From contig NZ_SCNV01000062.1 of NCBI RefSeq assembly GCF_005503145.1, positions 1 through 51,265 on the forward strand: 51,265 nt of DNA, written 5' to 3'. The position numbers were made by a program, and so were the translations under genes. The notes beneath the pieces are model-generated. The model ran no database searches and had not been told where the DNA came from. It was given only the letters and a program-made list of their open reading frames with translations. This DNA is from Burkholderia sp. 4M9327F10 (GTDB taxonomy: Bacteria > Pseudomonadota > Gammaproteobacteria > Burkholderiales > Burkholderiaceae). Positions 1 through 8,652 of the stretch are shown piece after piece; position 1 is the stretch's first letter; the number at the start of each line of letters is the position of its first letter.

Positions 1-1574
1 TCTGGAAGCGCTTTACCGTGGCCGCGCACGACATGGTGTCGCTGTTCACGCAGAAAGGCATGAGCCTGATCGCGGCGGCGGGCGCGGTCGTCGTACAGGC
101 GCAGCGCGGACCCATGCAGCTTGCCGCGCAGGAGGACATGACCGTCGAATCGGTCAATGGTGCGGTTCACGTGAAGGCGGCGAAGGAGATCATTCTCAAC
201 GTGAACGGCACCTACGTAAAGATCAACGGGGGCGGCGTCGAGATCGGTTCGCGCGGTGGTGTGCTGTACCGAACTGCTGGTGTGAAGGGTAGCGGCCCCG
301 CGCAGATGGATCTGAGCGGTGCGGCGTTTGCGCCGCGGTTCGTTCCATACTCTACGCAGTGCGAGGTGTGGCGTACCAATCCAGATTTTGTACCACCACC
401 ACCAGCACCAACGTCTGAGTTGAATGGGCTGGGAAGCACGGGAGCAGTGCCGCCCTCACCGTCGCCAGAAACAATCCTGGTGCCGCCGTCTGCGCTGGGT
501 GACTTCTTTGGCGGCAATCGCAGTCCGATGAAGGTAAATGATCCTGACAATGCGCCGAAAACGGGATCGGCGGCCAATCTTGATGAATATCCTAAAGCGG
601 TAAAATTGGCTCAGCCTGCGCCTTGCAATTGGACAATGAGCGCTTTTAATACGAGTGCAACGTTGCATCGGGAAACGCCGACTTACTACAGGTACGGCTC
701 CACTGATCACACACCAGAAAAGGACGCCAACAATGATCCGATCAGTTGGGCTGGGCCAGCGGATACAACTTGTCACTTTGACTATGATTCTGACGCTAAG
801 ACGCTAACGGCAAAGGTAGTCATCGCATTGGTGCCGAGGTTACTGGTCAAAATGAATCCAGCAACCAATCAGCCTTTACGTGATGCTGCTGGTCAATACG
901 TTATCGTCAATTACGAAACTGTTAGTAACGGCGCGAATTCCGGTAAGACTTTCGCGCAGCAAGGGCTTATGTTGATCGACCGGGATGTTAGCGACGTAAA
1001 TGGTTCAATCTACAAAAATCTAATTGAAAAAACATTGAATCAAGGCGGATACAAATTGATTCTTGACGGTTGCCAGAGAGTTGCTTCATGCGGCTGCCGC
1101 GTTTCGGTAAAATTCTGCGCTGATATCCGGATTGTTACCCCGACGGAAGCTAGGCGGCTTAACGCTGATACTACCATTGATTTGTTCCCCAACGTGGATC
1201 GGGCAGACGCGAAGAATTGGCCCGCGGCGGATCATTACGGGGTTGATAATTCCGGGCAAACGGTAGCGGAAAATTGGCAAGTCAAGGCGCATGAGACAGG
1301 ACACTTATTTGCGTTCCCCGATGAATACTGGAAATACGGGGGATTTGTGCACAAGCAGTACGTCAAAAGCGATATGACGCTTGATTTCGACCTTGGTAGA
1401 GAAAATGTAAACGACAACAAGACATGGCAAATCGAGTCGCAAGACAATCTTATGGGCTATGGATGCAACAAATCAAATGCCGTTATCCAGCCATATTATC
1501 TTGAATATATTCGGCAGTGGTTTTCAAGCTACACCAATAAGAAATGGAGGGTTGGCTATGAAAATAAAACATGA
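1..1574 (+). CDS. vgrG: T6SS VgrG spike, 3' part, with C-terminal zinc metallopeptidase effector domain (partial)
   Basis: The frame is open from base 3 and runs in from outside the window, so the gp27/gp5 part of VgrG is missing. Numbering residues from the GTG at 18, the first 80 or so form the beta-helical DUF2345-like tail of VgrG. A Pro-rich linker follows (about 125-155), then an effector domain of about 350 residues. That domain has an HExxH zinc site (HETGH, H425, E426, H429) followed by PDEY (434-437), and a possible Met-turn, NLMGYG, near 477. The HExxH...DEY layout resembles M64-type peptidases; this family placement is inference. VgrGs with fused enzymes are established T6SS effectors, and a peptidase would probably act in the target periplasm. 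From about base 580 the DNA is visibly more AT-rich than the DUF2345 part, suggesting an acquired toxin module. The next gene starts 17 bases before this stop. Confidence 0.85.
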   Translation, partial: WKRFTVAAHDMVSLFTQKGMSLIAAAGAVVVQAQRGPMQLAAQEDMTVESVNGAVHVKAAKEIILNVNGTYVKINGGGVEIGSRGGVLYRTAGVKGSGPAQMDLSGAAFAPRFVPYSTQCEVWRTNPDFVPPPPAPTSELNGLGSTGAVPPSPSPETILVPPSALGDFFGGNRSPMKVNDPDNAPKTGSAANLDEYPKAVKLAQPAPCNWTMSAFNTSATLHRETPTYYRYGSTDHTPEKDANNDPISWAGPADTTCHFDYDSDAKTLTAKVVIALVPRLLVKMNPATNQPLRDAAGQYVIVNYETVSNGANSGKTFAQQGLMLIDRDVSDVNGSIYKNLIEKTLNQGGYKLILDGCQRVASCGCRVSVKFCADIRIVTPTEARRLNADTTIDLFPNVDRADAKNWPAADHYGVDNSGQTVAENWQVKAHETGHLFAFPDEYWKYGGFVHKQYVKSDMTLDFDLGRENVNDNKTWQIESQDNLMGYGCNKSNAVIQPYYLEYIRQWFSSYTNKKWRVGYENKT

Positions 1575-3057
1575 TTTGCAGATGCAGCCGAGAGCTGCCG
1601 CGAATATAGCCCTGATGCACGGGCTGTTCACGGTGGCATTTTTTTTCGTGTCGTTCATTTTCTTATGGAGCACAAAAGTTATGGCTGCCGATAGCGAGGC
1701 ATCGCTTGCTGATAGCGGAAAATTCACATTGCTATGGAGCGGTGGACACGACTGGGGTTCGAGAGAAATCAGCTTCGACGGAAATCGAAGGTTTTATTAC
1801 GCGATCGGAGATACCTTGCGTAGCGACACGCAGACTGGAGTTGGTGCTTTCCAACTTGACTTGCAGAATGCTGATCTCGAAGAGGCCAAGACTGCTGCGA
1901 ATATTCTTTGTGATAAAAGTATCCAAAAGGATGATTTCAAAACAACTGATTCCCCAGCTATTTTCTCTGTGACCTGTTTTGAAGGTGGGGTGCCCGTTAC
2001 AAAAAAAGGCATTCTTCAAGCAATCCCTGACGATCTTAGGGGAAAGCTTTTTGTAATTACTTCTAGATTATCAGACAAAGCATATTTAGAGGGAAGAAGG
2101 CTGACCAAACTTGACTTTACGCCATACAAAGTGGAGTACCGCGATGGCAAATTCATTGTATCAGTCCGATTTATAAATTCTGGAAGCCGATGGATTAAAT
2201 TTGCTACACCCGATCAGTGGCAGGGAACTACCTGGGGTGGGCGGTTGGGGATAGGTGCAATAAATAAGATTGGAGCCAATGGGGTAAATGAATCAGTAAA
2301 AGGTAGCTGGGGGTTTGCGTTGGGCGGGCAAACATTAATTAACAGGGATGAATTTTCAGGGGGAGTCGTTATTCTAAACCCAGGGGAATCGAAGATTCTC
2401 AAATTTCAGACTATCCCTGATAACAAAGCTTCAAAGGGGGAATACGAATTCTCTGGTGTCGCATTTATGAATATTGAATGTGAAGGAGGTGGGGCGGCAC
2501 TGTCCGGGCTCGTGGTTCTGGGTCCAATCAAAACGCGCATTACCATCGACCGCGACTACCCCTCAACGCCAGAGGAACGCCAACAGTGGGAAGCGACGCA
2601 TCGCGCCAGCATGTCATCCCGGCCAGTCAAGTCCGGCGAAACGTTCGCGGAGGATGGCCTGTACCGTGCGGCGGGCATGAGTTTCAGTGCCAACCAGCGC
2701 AGCCTTCAGGTCAAGCCGTTCAAGGCAGGGGACCTGGCGACGACCGAAAACGTGAAGATGCTGATGGATGGCGGCAATGGCCTCAACATCAACGGGCCGG
2801 TGCAGTGGATGTGGGAGGCGACCGCCCCCACGCCCATCAAGCAGTACTCGTTCGACATGATCGATGACACTCGCCAGTTCTGTGCAGCGGGTTCGACATG
2901 CCCGCGCAGTGGTCGCTGGCTCGCACGCACCCTCACGGAACGCCTGTCTGCGGACGAGGCATATCGCTATGATTTCACACGCATCGTTACCCTCCGGCGT
3001 GGCGATGCCATGCCTGCCGGTGACGGAAACACCGACTGGGAATGGGTGGGAGCCTGA
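1558..3057 (+). CDS. Exported protein, probable immunity protein to the VgrG metallopeptidase
   Basis: A 499-residue protein. ATG 1558 was chosen over the in-frame ATG at 1459 because GGAGG lies at 1546-1550 and because it begins an export signal: basic start, hydrophobic stretch around residues 20-38, then VMA-AD as a likely cleavage site. It overlaps the end of vgrG, so the two are probably translated together. I do not recognise the main domain. The last 40 or so residues carry Cys-rich/Arg motifs (CPRSGRW, then LRRGDAMP) that I associate with Burkholderia T6SS immunity-type proteins; that association is from memory. Periplasmic location plus the position directly behind an effector VgrG suggest immunity. 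The DNA is AT-rich to about 2480 and GC-rich after it, so the gene looks mosaic. It could instead be an accessory or adaptor protein. Confidence 0.6.
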   Translation: MKIKHDLQMQPRAAANIALMHGLFTVAFFFVSFIFLWSTKVMAADSEASLADSGKFTLLWSGGHDWGSREISFDGNRRFYYAIGDTLRSDTQTGVGAFQLDLQNADLEEAKTAANILCDKSIQKDDFKTTDSPAIFSVTCFEGGVPVTKKGILQAIPDDLRGKLFVITSRLSDKAYLEGRRLTKLDFTPYKVEYRDGKFIVSVRFINSGSRWIKFATPDQWQGTTWGGRLGIGAINKIGANGVNESVKGSWGFALGGQTLINRDEFSGGVVILNPGESKILKFQTIPDNKASKGEYEFSGVAFMNIECEGGGAALSGLVVLGPIKTRITIDRDYPSTPEERQQWEATHRASMSSRPVKSGETFAEDGLYRAAGMSFSANQRSLQVKPFKAGDLATTENVKMLMDGGNGLNINGPVQWMWEATAPTPIKQYSFDMIDDTRQFCAAGSTCPRSGRWLARTLTERLSADEAYRYDFTRIVTLRRGDAMPAGDGNTDWEWVGA

Positions 3058-3058
3058 A

Positions 3059-3346
3059 ATGGAACCACGCGCCCATATCTACGAAGGGGATCGGACTACC
3101 GCGCGCGGGACCGTGGCCGATGGCATTGACGGTACCGGCTACAACGGACGCAGGATGGGCTATGTCGGCGCACCCGTCACCTGTCCCGCCTGCGGCACCA
3201 CTGGCCGGATCGGCCGCAACGGCGAACGCTTCGAACAGGACTGGTACGGCAAGGTACCCGCGCTGGAGGGCGACTTCTGCCTGTGTGCCTGCAATCCGAA
3301 ACCGCGGCTGCTTGCCTCGCAGCACGAATGGGCGGTTGATGCCTGA
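3059..3346 (+). CDS. PAAR-domain spike-tip protein (T6SS)
   Basis: A 95-residue single-domain protein starting one base after the previous stop; the ATG at 3059 is preceded by GGTGGGAG. PAAR features are visible: a start with GD near residues 10-11, a VTCPACG segment (Cys42, Cys45) and a GDFCLCAC segment (Cys74, Cys76, Cys78). PAAR proteins cap the VgrG trimer with a metal-bound cone and attach effectors. Its position behind vgrG and the immunity candidate indicates it sharpens this VgrG. There is no C-terminal toxin extension, so it is a simple tip. The residues that bind metal here are inferred, not shown. Confidence 0.85.
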   Translation: MEPRAHIYEGDRTTARGTVADGIDGTGYNGRRMGYVGAPVTCPACGTTGRIGRNGERFEQDWYGKVPALEGDFCLCACNPKPRLLASQHEWAVDA

Positions 3347-3367
3347 TCCGCTATCGATGGAGACACG

Positions 3368-4816
3368 ATGAAATTTCGCTGGAATCCGCCCATCGGCGGC
3401 GAGTGGTCGGCGGGTGACCCACCGCCCATCTGGATATATGCGGTGCTGTTTTTCCTGCTTCTATGCCTGTTTGCGGGAGGCACTATCGCGATGTGGCCGC
3501 ACGGAAAGCCAGTCGCGTCAGATGACTTTGTACGAACTGCGCTGGTGGCCCCGTTCCTTCTCTGGGTGGCGATCAGTTCAACGATTTACACGTGGATGTA
3601 CAGCAGTCTCGCTTTTGAAGTGGCAGTCAAGAATACGGCGCGCTGGCATGTGCTTACGCGATGGCAACGAAAGGTACGTGCGGGCGTGGCCGTTCTCGAT
3701 AGCGTGGTTCTTACCCAGGTGCCGGATCTCGCAGAGCGCATGCTGAAGCTCGAAGGTGATCCGCCGGACAATCCCGGAAAGGTCATGCGACTCGATAGCG
3801 TAGATGAAGTGGAGGATGCGTTGCGGGAGCGCGCGATGCTCGAAAGGCTTTTGACGCCGCTCACTGTGCGGCTTGCCCGCGCGGCACGCGGCGATTCGTT
3901 CGACATCGTGATCCAGTGCGAGCGGGCTGAGTCATCCCTTCAGGTGCAGGCCGCGTGGGAGCAACTGCAATTGCCTGGACGACCTCGTATCCGGTGGTTG
4001 GGAAACGACCAGGACCCAGGCTTTGCCGATATCTGGTTCGAGGACGACAGACACGTGCCTTATGCTTATGGCTCGTCCGCACCAGACAGGACGCCAAAGT
4101 ACCGGCTGGTACTGGCGTGGCATCTGAACGAAGCAGGGCCGGACAGCCAACCGCATACTTCGGAGGCAGCAGTGGCGTTACTGCTTGGCTCGCCGGCACT
4201 CATGCAGGAAAAACCAGAGCTAAAACGTCAGGCATGGCTGCTGCGCCAGATCGTTTCGGATGCTGACGAGGTGGACAAGGCGCTTGCGTTGCTGCTCGGT
4301 GCGGAACAGGTGCCGCGTGAGCGTATTCATCACTTCTGGTATAGCCGCCTCAAGGGACTGGCGCAGCACGCGACCCTTGGAGCGGTGCGCGACAACGAAC
4401 TGAAGGTGGAGGAACATGCGCTCGACCCGGCAATGGGTCCACAAGCGCCAGTGGCACGCTGGGTCCTTCAGGCGCTCGCGGCGAAGATGGCCCATTTCGG
4501 ACAGGGGGCGCAACTTGTCGCACTGCCCCGGGCAAATGGCGTCGCGCTGAATATCGTCGTCAAGGATGCGCCCGCTGCGAATGTGCCATGGAAAGCCGAA
4601 TATGAGTACAACATCTTCGCATGGGCCGACCTGCTTGGTTGCATGAGCCTATGGGCGTTTGTGATCATGGTCTCGCCCGACAAGACGTGGGGCACCTTTG
4701 AGACCGTTTTTACGGTCGCGATTGTTGTCGCGGTCCTGTTGATTTTTGCATGGCGCATCTATCTGGGGCCGCGAATCTACACGGATTACGTCTGGCTCAA
4801 GTATGGCTCACCGTGA
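3368..4816 (+). CDS. T6SS-island membrane protein of unknown function
   Basis: A 482-residue protein I do not recognise. It has two hydrophobic segments near the N terminus (about 21-43 and 57-78), a soluble centre of about 330 residues, and two more near the C terminus (about 418-437 and 444-466). This suggests an inner-membrane protein with a large domain between two hairpins. It follows the PAAR gene by 21 bases in the same direction, so it belongs to the vgrG operon. It may be a second immunity protein, an effector with membrane-inserting helices, or an accessory factor; the sequence does not decide. The next small frame overlaps its stop. Confidence 0.75.
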   Translation: MKFRWNPPIGGEWSAGDPPPIWIYAVLFFLLLCLFAGGTIAMWPHGKPVASDDFVRTALVAPFLLWVAISSTIYTWMYSSLAFEVAVKNTARWHVLTRWQRKVRAGVAVLDSVVLTQVPDLAERMLKLEGDPPDNPGKVMRLDSVDEVEDALRERAMLERLLTPLTVRLARAARGDSFDIVIQCERAESSLQVQAAWEQLQLPGRPRIRWLGNDQDPGFADIWFEDDRHVPYAYGSSAPDRTPKYRLVLAWHLNEAGPDSQPHTSEAAVALLLGSPALMQEKPELKRQAWLLRQIVSDADEVDKALALLLGAEQVPRERIHHFWYSRLKGLAQHATLGAVRDNELKVEEHALDPAMGPQAPVARWVLQALAAKMAHFGQGAQLVALPRANGVALNIVVKDAPAANVPWKAEYEYNIFAWADLLGCMSLWAFVIMVSPDKTWGTFETVFTVAIVVAVLLIFAWRIYLGPRIYTDYVWLKYGSP

Positions 4817-4871
4817 CGAGATTGAGGACATGAAGAAATACATGGCTGGGCGTTGCCGACGTTGTTCCTGA
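4803..4871 (+). pseudogene. Truncated start of a further vgrG-island gene
   Basis: An ATG at 4803 overlaps the stop of the upstream membrane-protein gene, as is common in operons. The frame encodes a charged start (MAHRDEIEDMKKYMA) but stops after 22 codons at 4871. From about 4841 the bases also encode, one frame over, the conserved end of an MFS transporter. The simplest reading is that the gene's 5' end survives and the rest was lost where the island joins the transporter sequence. It could be chance translation. Confidence 0.45.
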
Positions 4872-5104
4872 CGCGCTTGACGGCGGCGGTATCCATTGCG
4901 GTGATCAACTCCGTTGGGAATCTCGGTGGATTTGCCGGACCGTTTGCTATCGGCTACATCAAGGGGGCTGGGAAGAGCGCCACACCGGGGTTGCTGTTTC
5001 TGGCTGGATTGCTTGTGCTGGCGTTTTTTATGACTTTCTTTATTCAGGTTGTAGGGAAAGGCGCTTTCGGTACGCAACCCGTTACCGTCAAGCAGACCGG
5101 CTAA
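4841..5104 (+). pseudogene. MFS transporter C-terminal remnant (anion:cation symporter type)
   Basis: The frame from about 4841 reads GWALPTLFLT, then INSVGNLGGFAGPFAIGYIKG and two hydrophobic segments, ending in a short polar tail. This is the conserved last quarter (final transmembrane helices) of anion:cation symporter MFS permeases such as sugar-acid or aromatic-acid importers. There is no start codon with an RBS and the first 350 or so residues are missing, so the gene is broken. It adjoins the truncated T6SS frame directly, marking an old deletion or insertion junction. Confidence 0.8.
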
Positions 5105-5240
5105 GGAAACCCCCAAAGTCGGCCACGCCGCAATACATCGCATGGCCGGCAAAGCGTTGCACTAGAAACCTTGCGTTTTAACGGAGATCATCAAATCGTT
5201 CGTTCTGAAACTCGCTTTTATGCTTCAACCTAAAATTCTC

Positions 5241-5268
5241 TGGACGAGTGAATTGTCTGAACTATACT
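5241..5268 (+). promoter_or_regulatory. Promoter A of the eCIS locus
   Basis: A -35-like TGGACG (5241-5246) lies 16 bases before a -10 TATACT (5263-5268), about 80 bases upstream of the ATPase start. The 18 bases ATTGTCTGAACTATACTA (5252-5269) recur exactly ahead of the sheath gene at 8636-8653, with TGGACG at the same distance. The duplication strongly supports a real promoter and shared control. The weak -35 suggests an activator. Confidence 0.75.
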
Positions 5269-5347
5269 AAACGCCGCGATCCATCTTGTATCCCGCCGAA
5301 GGAAGCCGGCCCGTGAACGGTCGCGCAGACACTGATAAGAGGCGTAA

Positions 5348-6766
5348 ATGTCCGAGCTTGCGGCCAGCGATGTGAGCAACAAGAGCAACGGGAGCAAGGT
5401 CAGCGCTAGCCCGGCTACGTCGGGCAGCACTGATGCGGTCCGTGTCCTCGACGCCGAGATGAATTGGCTGGCCATGTTGCTGGACGCGGCAATCCGCCTG
5501 TACTTTGGCCAACCGTGCGAGGTGGACGATATCGCGCGTATTCCGGCTCCCGAACTGCGCGACGAAACCACGTGGTACGCGCAGATCGTCCGCGAGCACG
5601 CAACCGAACTGGACGAGCGCGTGACACTGGCGCTCGCGCTCGCACCTTATCTGCGCCCGCAATTGCTCGATCCGCTGTTTGCCCGCAACCCTAATCTCGA
5701 ACGTGCCTTTTCCGAATTCGGCGGAACGTCGCGTGGCGCGCACGTCGGCTTCTGGCCGACCTATGAAACCGCTGCCTTTGTGATTGGCGGCGGCTTGGCA
5801 CTGGAGCGGCGCATCAACCTGACGCGCCTTGCCGATGCCAGCCACCCGCTGCGCGAGGCGCGCATACTTCATCTCGAGCAGGCCGAGCACGTATCGAACT
5901 GGTTTGCAGCTCCCTTGCAGGTCGACCCGCTCGCGTTGTCGCGTATCACCTCAGGGGTCGAACGGCGGCCCGAGTACAGCAATACATTCCCCGCGCGTCG
6001 TCTATCCACTCCCCTTGACTGGAGCGATCTCGTGTTGCAGGCGGGTGTGCGCGCCGAAGTCGATGAACTGCGTGCGTGGATCGAACACAGTGCGACACTG
6101 CTCGATACGTGGCAACTCGACCGCCATATCAAGCCCGGTTATCGCAGCCTTTTTTATGGGCCGCCCGGCACCGGAAAAACGCTGACCGCGTCGTTGCTGG
6201 GAAAAACCACTGGGCTCGATGTATACCGCATCGACCTCTCGCTCGTGGTATCGAAGTTTATCGGCGAGACCGAGAAGAATCTCGCCCAGGTCTTCGATGA
6301 AGCCGAGAAGCGCGAGTGGATCCTGTTCTTCGACGAGGCCGATGCGCTGTTTGGCAAGCGCACCGCGACCAGCAGCGCGAACGATCGCTATGCGAATCAG
6401 GAGGTCGCGTATCTGTTGCAACGAGTCGAAGATTTTCCGGGCGTGGTGATTCTCGCGTCGAATCTCAAAGGCAATATTGACGATGCGTTCGCGCGACGCT
6501 TCCAGTCGATGATCTACTTTCCGTCACCGGGGCCAGTGGAGCGCCTGACGCTGTGGCGAAATGCATTCTCACGCGGGCCGGGGCTCGCAGCCGATGTCGA
6601 TCTGGAGCGCATCGCGGCGGCCTACGAAGTCACGGGCGGCGCCATTGTCAACGTGTTGCGGCACGCGGCGCTCGCGACTTTGCGGCGCAGCGGCGAGACG
6701 ATCGCGCAGGCGGATATCATCGAAGGAATTCGTCGCGAGTTTCGCAAGGACGGCAAGACGCCTTGA
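5348..6766 (+). CDS. eCIS AAA+ ATPase (Afp15/Pvc15-like)
   Basis: A 472-residue AAA+ protein. Residues 1-210 or so are a variable N-terminal region typical of eCIS ATPases. The ATPase core follows, with Walker A GPPGTGKT (271-278), Walker B FFDEAD (Asp329, Glu330) and an arginine-finger segment (FARRF). In Afp and PVC this ATPase is needed for particle assembly or stability but is not part of the finished particle. The start lies just after AGAGGCG. It heads block A, downstream of promoter A, 72 bases ahead of the DUF4255 gene. The AAA+ fold is certain; the eCIS assignment rests on context. Confidence 0.92.
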   Translation: MSELAASDVSNKSNGSKVSASPATSGSTDAVRVLDAEMNWLAMLLDAAIRLYFGQPCEVDDIARIPAPELRDETTWYAQIVREHATELDERVTLALALAPYLRPQLLDPLFARNPNLERAFSEFGGTSRGAHVGFWPTYETAAFVIGGGLALERRINLTRLADASHPLREARILHLEQAEHVSNWFAAPLQVDPLALSRITSGVERRPEYSNTFPARRLSTPLDWSDLVLQAGVRAEVDELRAWIEHSATLLDTWQLDRHIKPGYRSLFYGPPGTGKTLTASLLGKTTGLDVYRIDLSLVVSKFIGETEKNLAQVFDEAEKREWILFFDEADALFGKRTATSSANDRYANQEVAYLLQRVEDFPGVVILASNLKGNIDDAFARRFQSMIYFPSPGPVERLTLWRNAFSRGPGLAADVDLERIAAAYEVTGGAIVNVLRHAALATLRRSGETIAQADIIEGIRREFRKDGKTP

Positions 6767-6838
6767 CCGGCACTCGGGTGCGGCCATCTGGCGGCGCCTC
6801 TTTAACCTAAGTGCAGTGCGAATTGGAAAGGCTACTCG

Positions 6839-7441
6839 ATGATCGACAAGGCTCTAGGTTTTTTGCTCGACGAACTGAACCGCTTTCTTGAGCCGCGTAG
6901 TCCCGGCGGCGAGCCGCTCGCCGTGCTGTCGAGTCTCGCCATACCGCACGGCGGTGCGGCGCCCGGCACGGACAACAAGCTCGTGATGTCGCTCCTCAGC
7001 ATCGAGAAGGAGGGCGCGGCGGCGGCGCTGCCTGCGCCGTTGCGTGACCCCTCTGCGCCGGCTCCGGCCGGGGCGCCGGCTAGCTTCGCCCGGGTTGCGG
7101 CGCCTTTGCCATTGAATCTGAACCTGGTGGTGGCTGCCTCGTTCGGAACGAATTATCACGAGGCGCTCAAAGTGTTGAGCGCGGCCATCGGTTTTTTTCA
7201 GGCGCGTCCCGCTTTTACGTCGCAGAATGCGGCGAGCCTGCCGGCCGGCATTGAGCGGCTTTCAATTGAAATGGTCAGTTGCGATCTGACCATGCTGAGC
7301 AATGTCTGGTCCGTGCTCGGCGCGAATTATCTGCCTTCGGCACTCTACAAGATCCGCATGCTGAGCGTGCAACAGGGGTGGGTGGCCGCGTTCGAACCGG
7401 CGGTTGGTGGCGCCGCGACGGATCTCGGGACACGTTCATGA
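6839..7441 (+). CDS. DUF4255 family protein, eCIS tube/sheath terminator (Afp16/Pvc16-like)
   Basis: A 200-residue protein with the DUF4255 layout: an N-terminal helix (DKALGFLLDELN), a middle strand NLNLVVAASF, a segment NYHEALKVLSAAIGFFQARP, and the late motif EMVSCDLTMLSNVWSVLGANYLPS written here only as its start, EMVSCDLTMLSN. In Afp and PVC the homologue caps the inner tube and the contracted sheath at the distal end and fixes particle length. An Ala/Pro-rich loop lies at about 60-80. Its stop overlaps the next gene (ATGA). Confidence 0.88.
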   Translation: MIDKALGFLLDELNRFLEPRSPGGEPLAVLSSLAIPHGGAAPGTDNKLVMSLLSIEKEGAAAALPAPLRDPSAPAPAGAPASFARVAAPLPLNLNLVVAASFGTNYHEALKVLSAAIGFFQARPAFTSQNAASLPAGIERLSIEMVSCDLTMLSNVWSVLGANYLPSALYKIRMLSVQQGWVAAFEPAVGGAATDLGTRS

Positions 7442-8586
7442 GCGTCTATCGCTTGTTGTTCGCGCTCGACATCCGCCATACCTATTTTCCTGACGGCTGG
7501 TGCCACGTGTTGAACGTCAGGCCGACACCGTCGTGCGAACGTCTGATGCGCGCGTACCGGTTGCTGTTCAAGGCCACTTACCGGGGCGCAGAAGTCTATT
7601 ACGATGCGAGCGCGCAACGGCAAGGTGTGCCGGGCTCGCTATTGGGCTTCGCAGCGCAGGGGGCGTTCACGTTCATTCTGGAGAGTGAAGCGGCGGGGCT
7701 CACCAACTATACGGCGATCGATACGCAGCCGGCAGCCACGCCAGGCGCGTCGCTGTACTACTTCGACAATCTGAATGGCGGCAGCATGACCTTCGACGGC
7801 GCGGAGAGTGCATTGCTGCATCCCGCCGGCAAGCCGTTTGCTTACGGAGCGCTGCCCTGGAAGCCGCGCCGCTTCACTTACGTTGCAGGCGCACCGCTAA
7901 CGGGCGCTGCGGTGCTCGCCGCACAGGACCGCTCGCCTGAGTGGGGGCCGGTGACGATTGCGCCGCCGGCGCCACGCGTTGCGCTCTCGCTCACGAATCT
8001 GGACGAGGGATGTTATCTGCTCGCGACGCCTGGCAACCCCGACTACCGGTTCTATCTGAGCGACGTCCTGCTTAATGGCGCATTCGCAATCGCAGCAGTT
8101 TATCCAGGCGGGTCGAAGGCTCCCGCTGGGTGTGCCGCGTGCCTCGACGCGCAGGGCAATGTCACGCCGCAACGCTATGCGATCGCGCTCGGTGCACGGG
8201 CAGTGCCCTGGCGTTACTTCATCGTCCCGCACCCACACCAGCCGCATGACGACTGGCGGGTCGAGGCGGTGATGCCGCCCGCAGAGTCAGCAGACGCTGT
8301 CGCCGCGCCGATGAGTTTCGTGCGCGCGGCGGACACCGTGCCGCTCGGCGAGCGTACCGCTGTCGTATTTTCGTCACCGAGCGCCCTTATCGTAGCGCAA
8401 CGGCCGTCGGCCAGCCTGAGCGTACGGCTCAGCGGGAGTGGCTTTGCACAGCCGCTTGCGTTGCCGTATCCGGACTTGAGCGAGGTGCGCCTGCCGGTTC
8501 AGGTTTCGATATCGGCACAGGCTGCTGCGGATATCCCGGCGCCGCCAGACAGCGGCAACGTGGCTGATATCTACGTATATCTGTAA
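7438..8586 (+). CDS. eCIS-locus protein of unknown function
   Basis: A 382-residue protein, translationally coupled to the DUF4255 gene (ATG 7438 inside its last codons). I recognise no domain. It is soluble, with no signal peptide or membrane segment. The first half contains aromatic-rich beta-type stretches; two Cys lie near residues 235-240, and Pro/Ala linkers are frequent. Its C terminus (about 300-382) resembles a beta-sandwich. Placed between terminator and sheath genes, it may be a structural accessory such as a cap, collar or decoration protein, or an assembly factor. Function is unknown. Confidence 0.8.
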   Translation: MSVYRLLFALDIRHTYFPDGWCHVLNVRPTPSCERLMRAYRLLFKATYRGAEVYYDASAQRQGVPGSLLGFAAQGAFTFILESEAAGLTNYTAIDTQPAATPGASLYYFDNLNGGSMTFDGAESALLHPAGKPFAYGALPWKPRRFTYVAGAPLTGAAVLAAQDRSPEWGPVTIAPPAPRVALSLTNLDEGCYLLATPGNPDYRFYLSDVLLNGAFAIAAVYPGGSKAPAGCAACLDAQGNVTPQRYAIALGARAVPWRYFIVPHPHQPHDDWRVEAVMPPAESADAVAAPMSFVRAADTVPLGERTAVVFSSPSALIVAQRPSASLSVRLSGSGFAQPLALPYPDLSEVRLPVQVSISAQAAADIPAPPDSGNVADIYVYL

Positions 8587-8624
8587 GGCGGTGAAGCCGT
8601 TTTATAAAATGTTAAAAAATTTTG

Positions 8625-8652
8625 TGGACGTGGCTATTGTCTGAACTATACT
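8625..8652 (+). promoter_or_regulatory. Promoter B of the eCIS locus
   Basis: TGGACG (8625-8630), a 16-base spacer, then TATACT (8647-8652). It matches promoter A at 5241 in both hexamers, in spacing and in the 18 bases 8636-8653. It stands about 300 bases before the sheath gene and drives the structural block. An AT-rich stretch just upstream (8600-8622) could act as an UP-like element. Confidence 0.75.

Noticed and set aside
5241..5256. Sigma-54 promoter at the twin eCIS promoters
   Set aside because: TGGACG is followed at the wrong distance by TTGT rather than TTGC, while a TATACT -10 with a 16-base spacer fits sigma-70 better.
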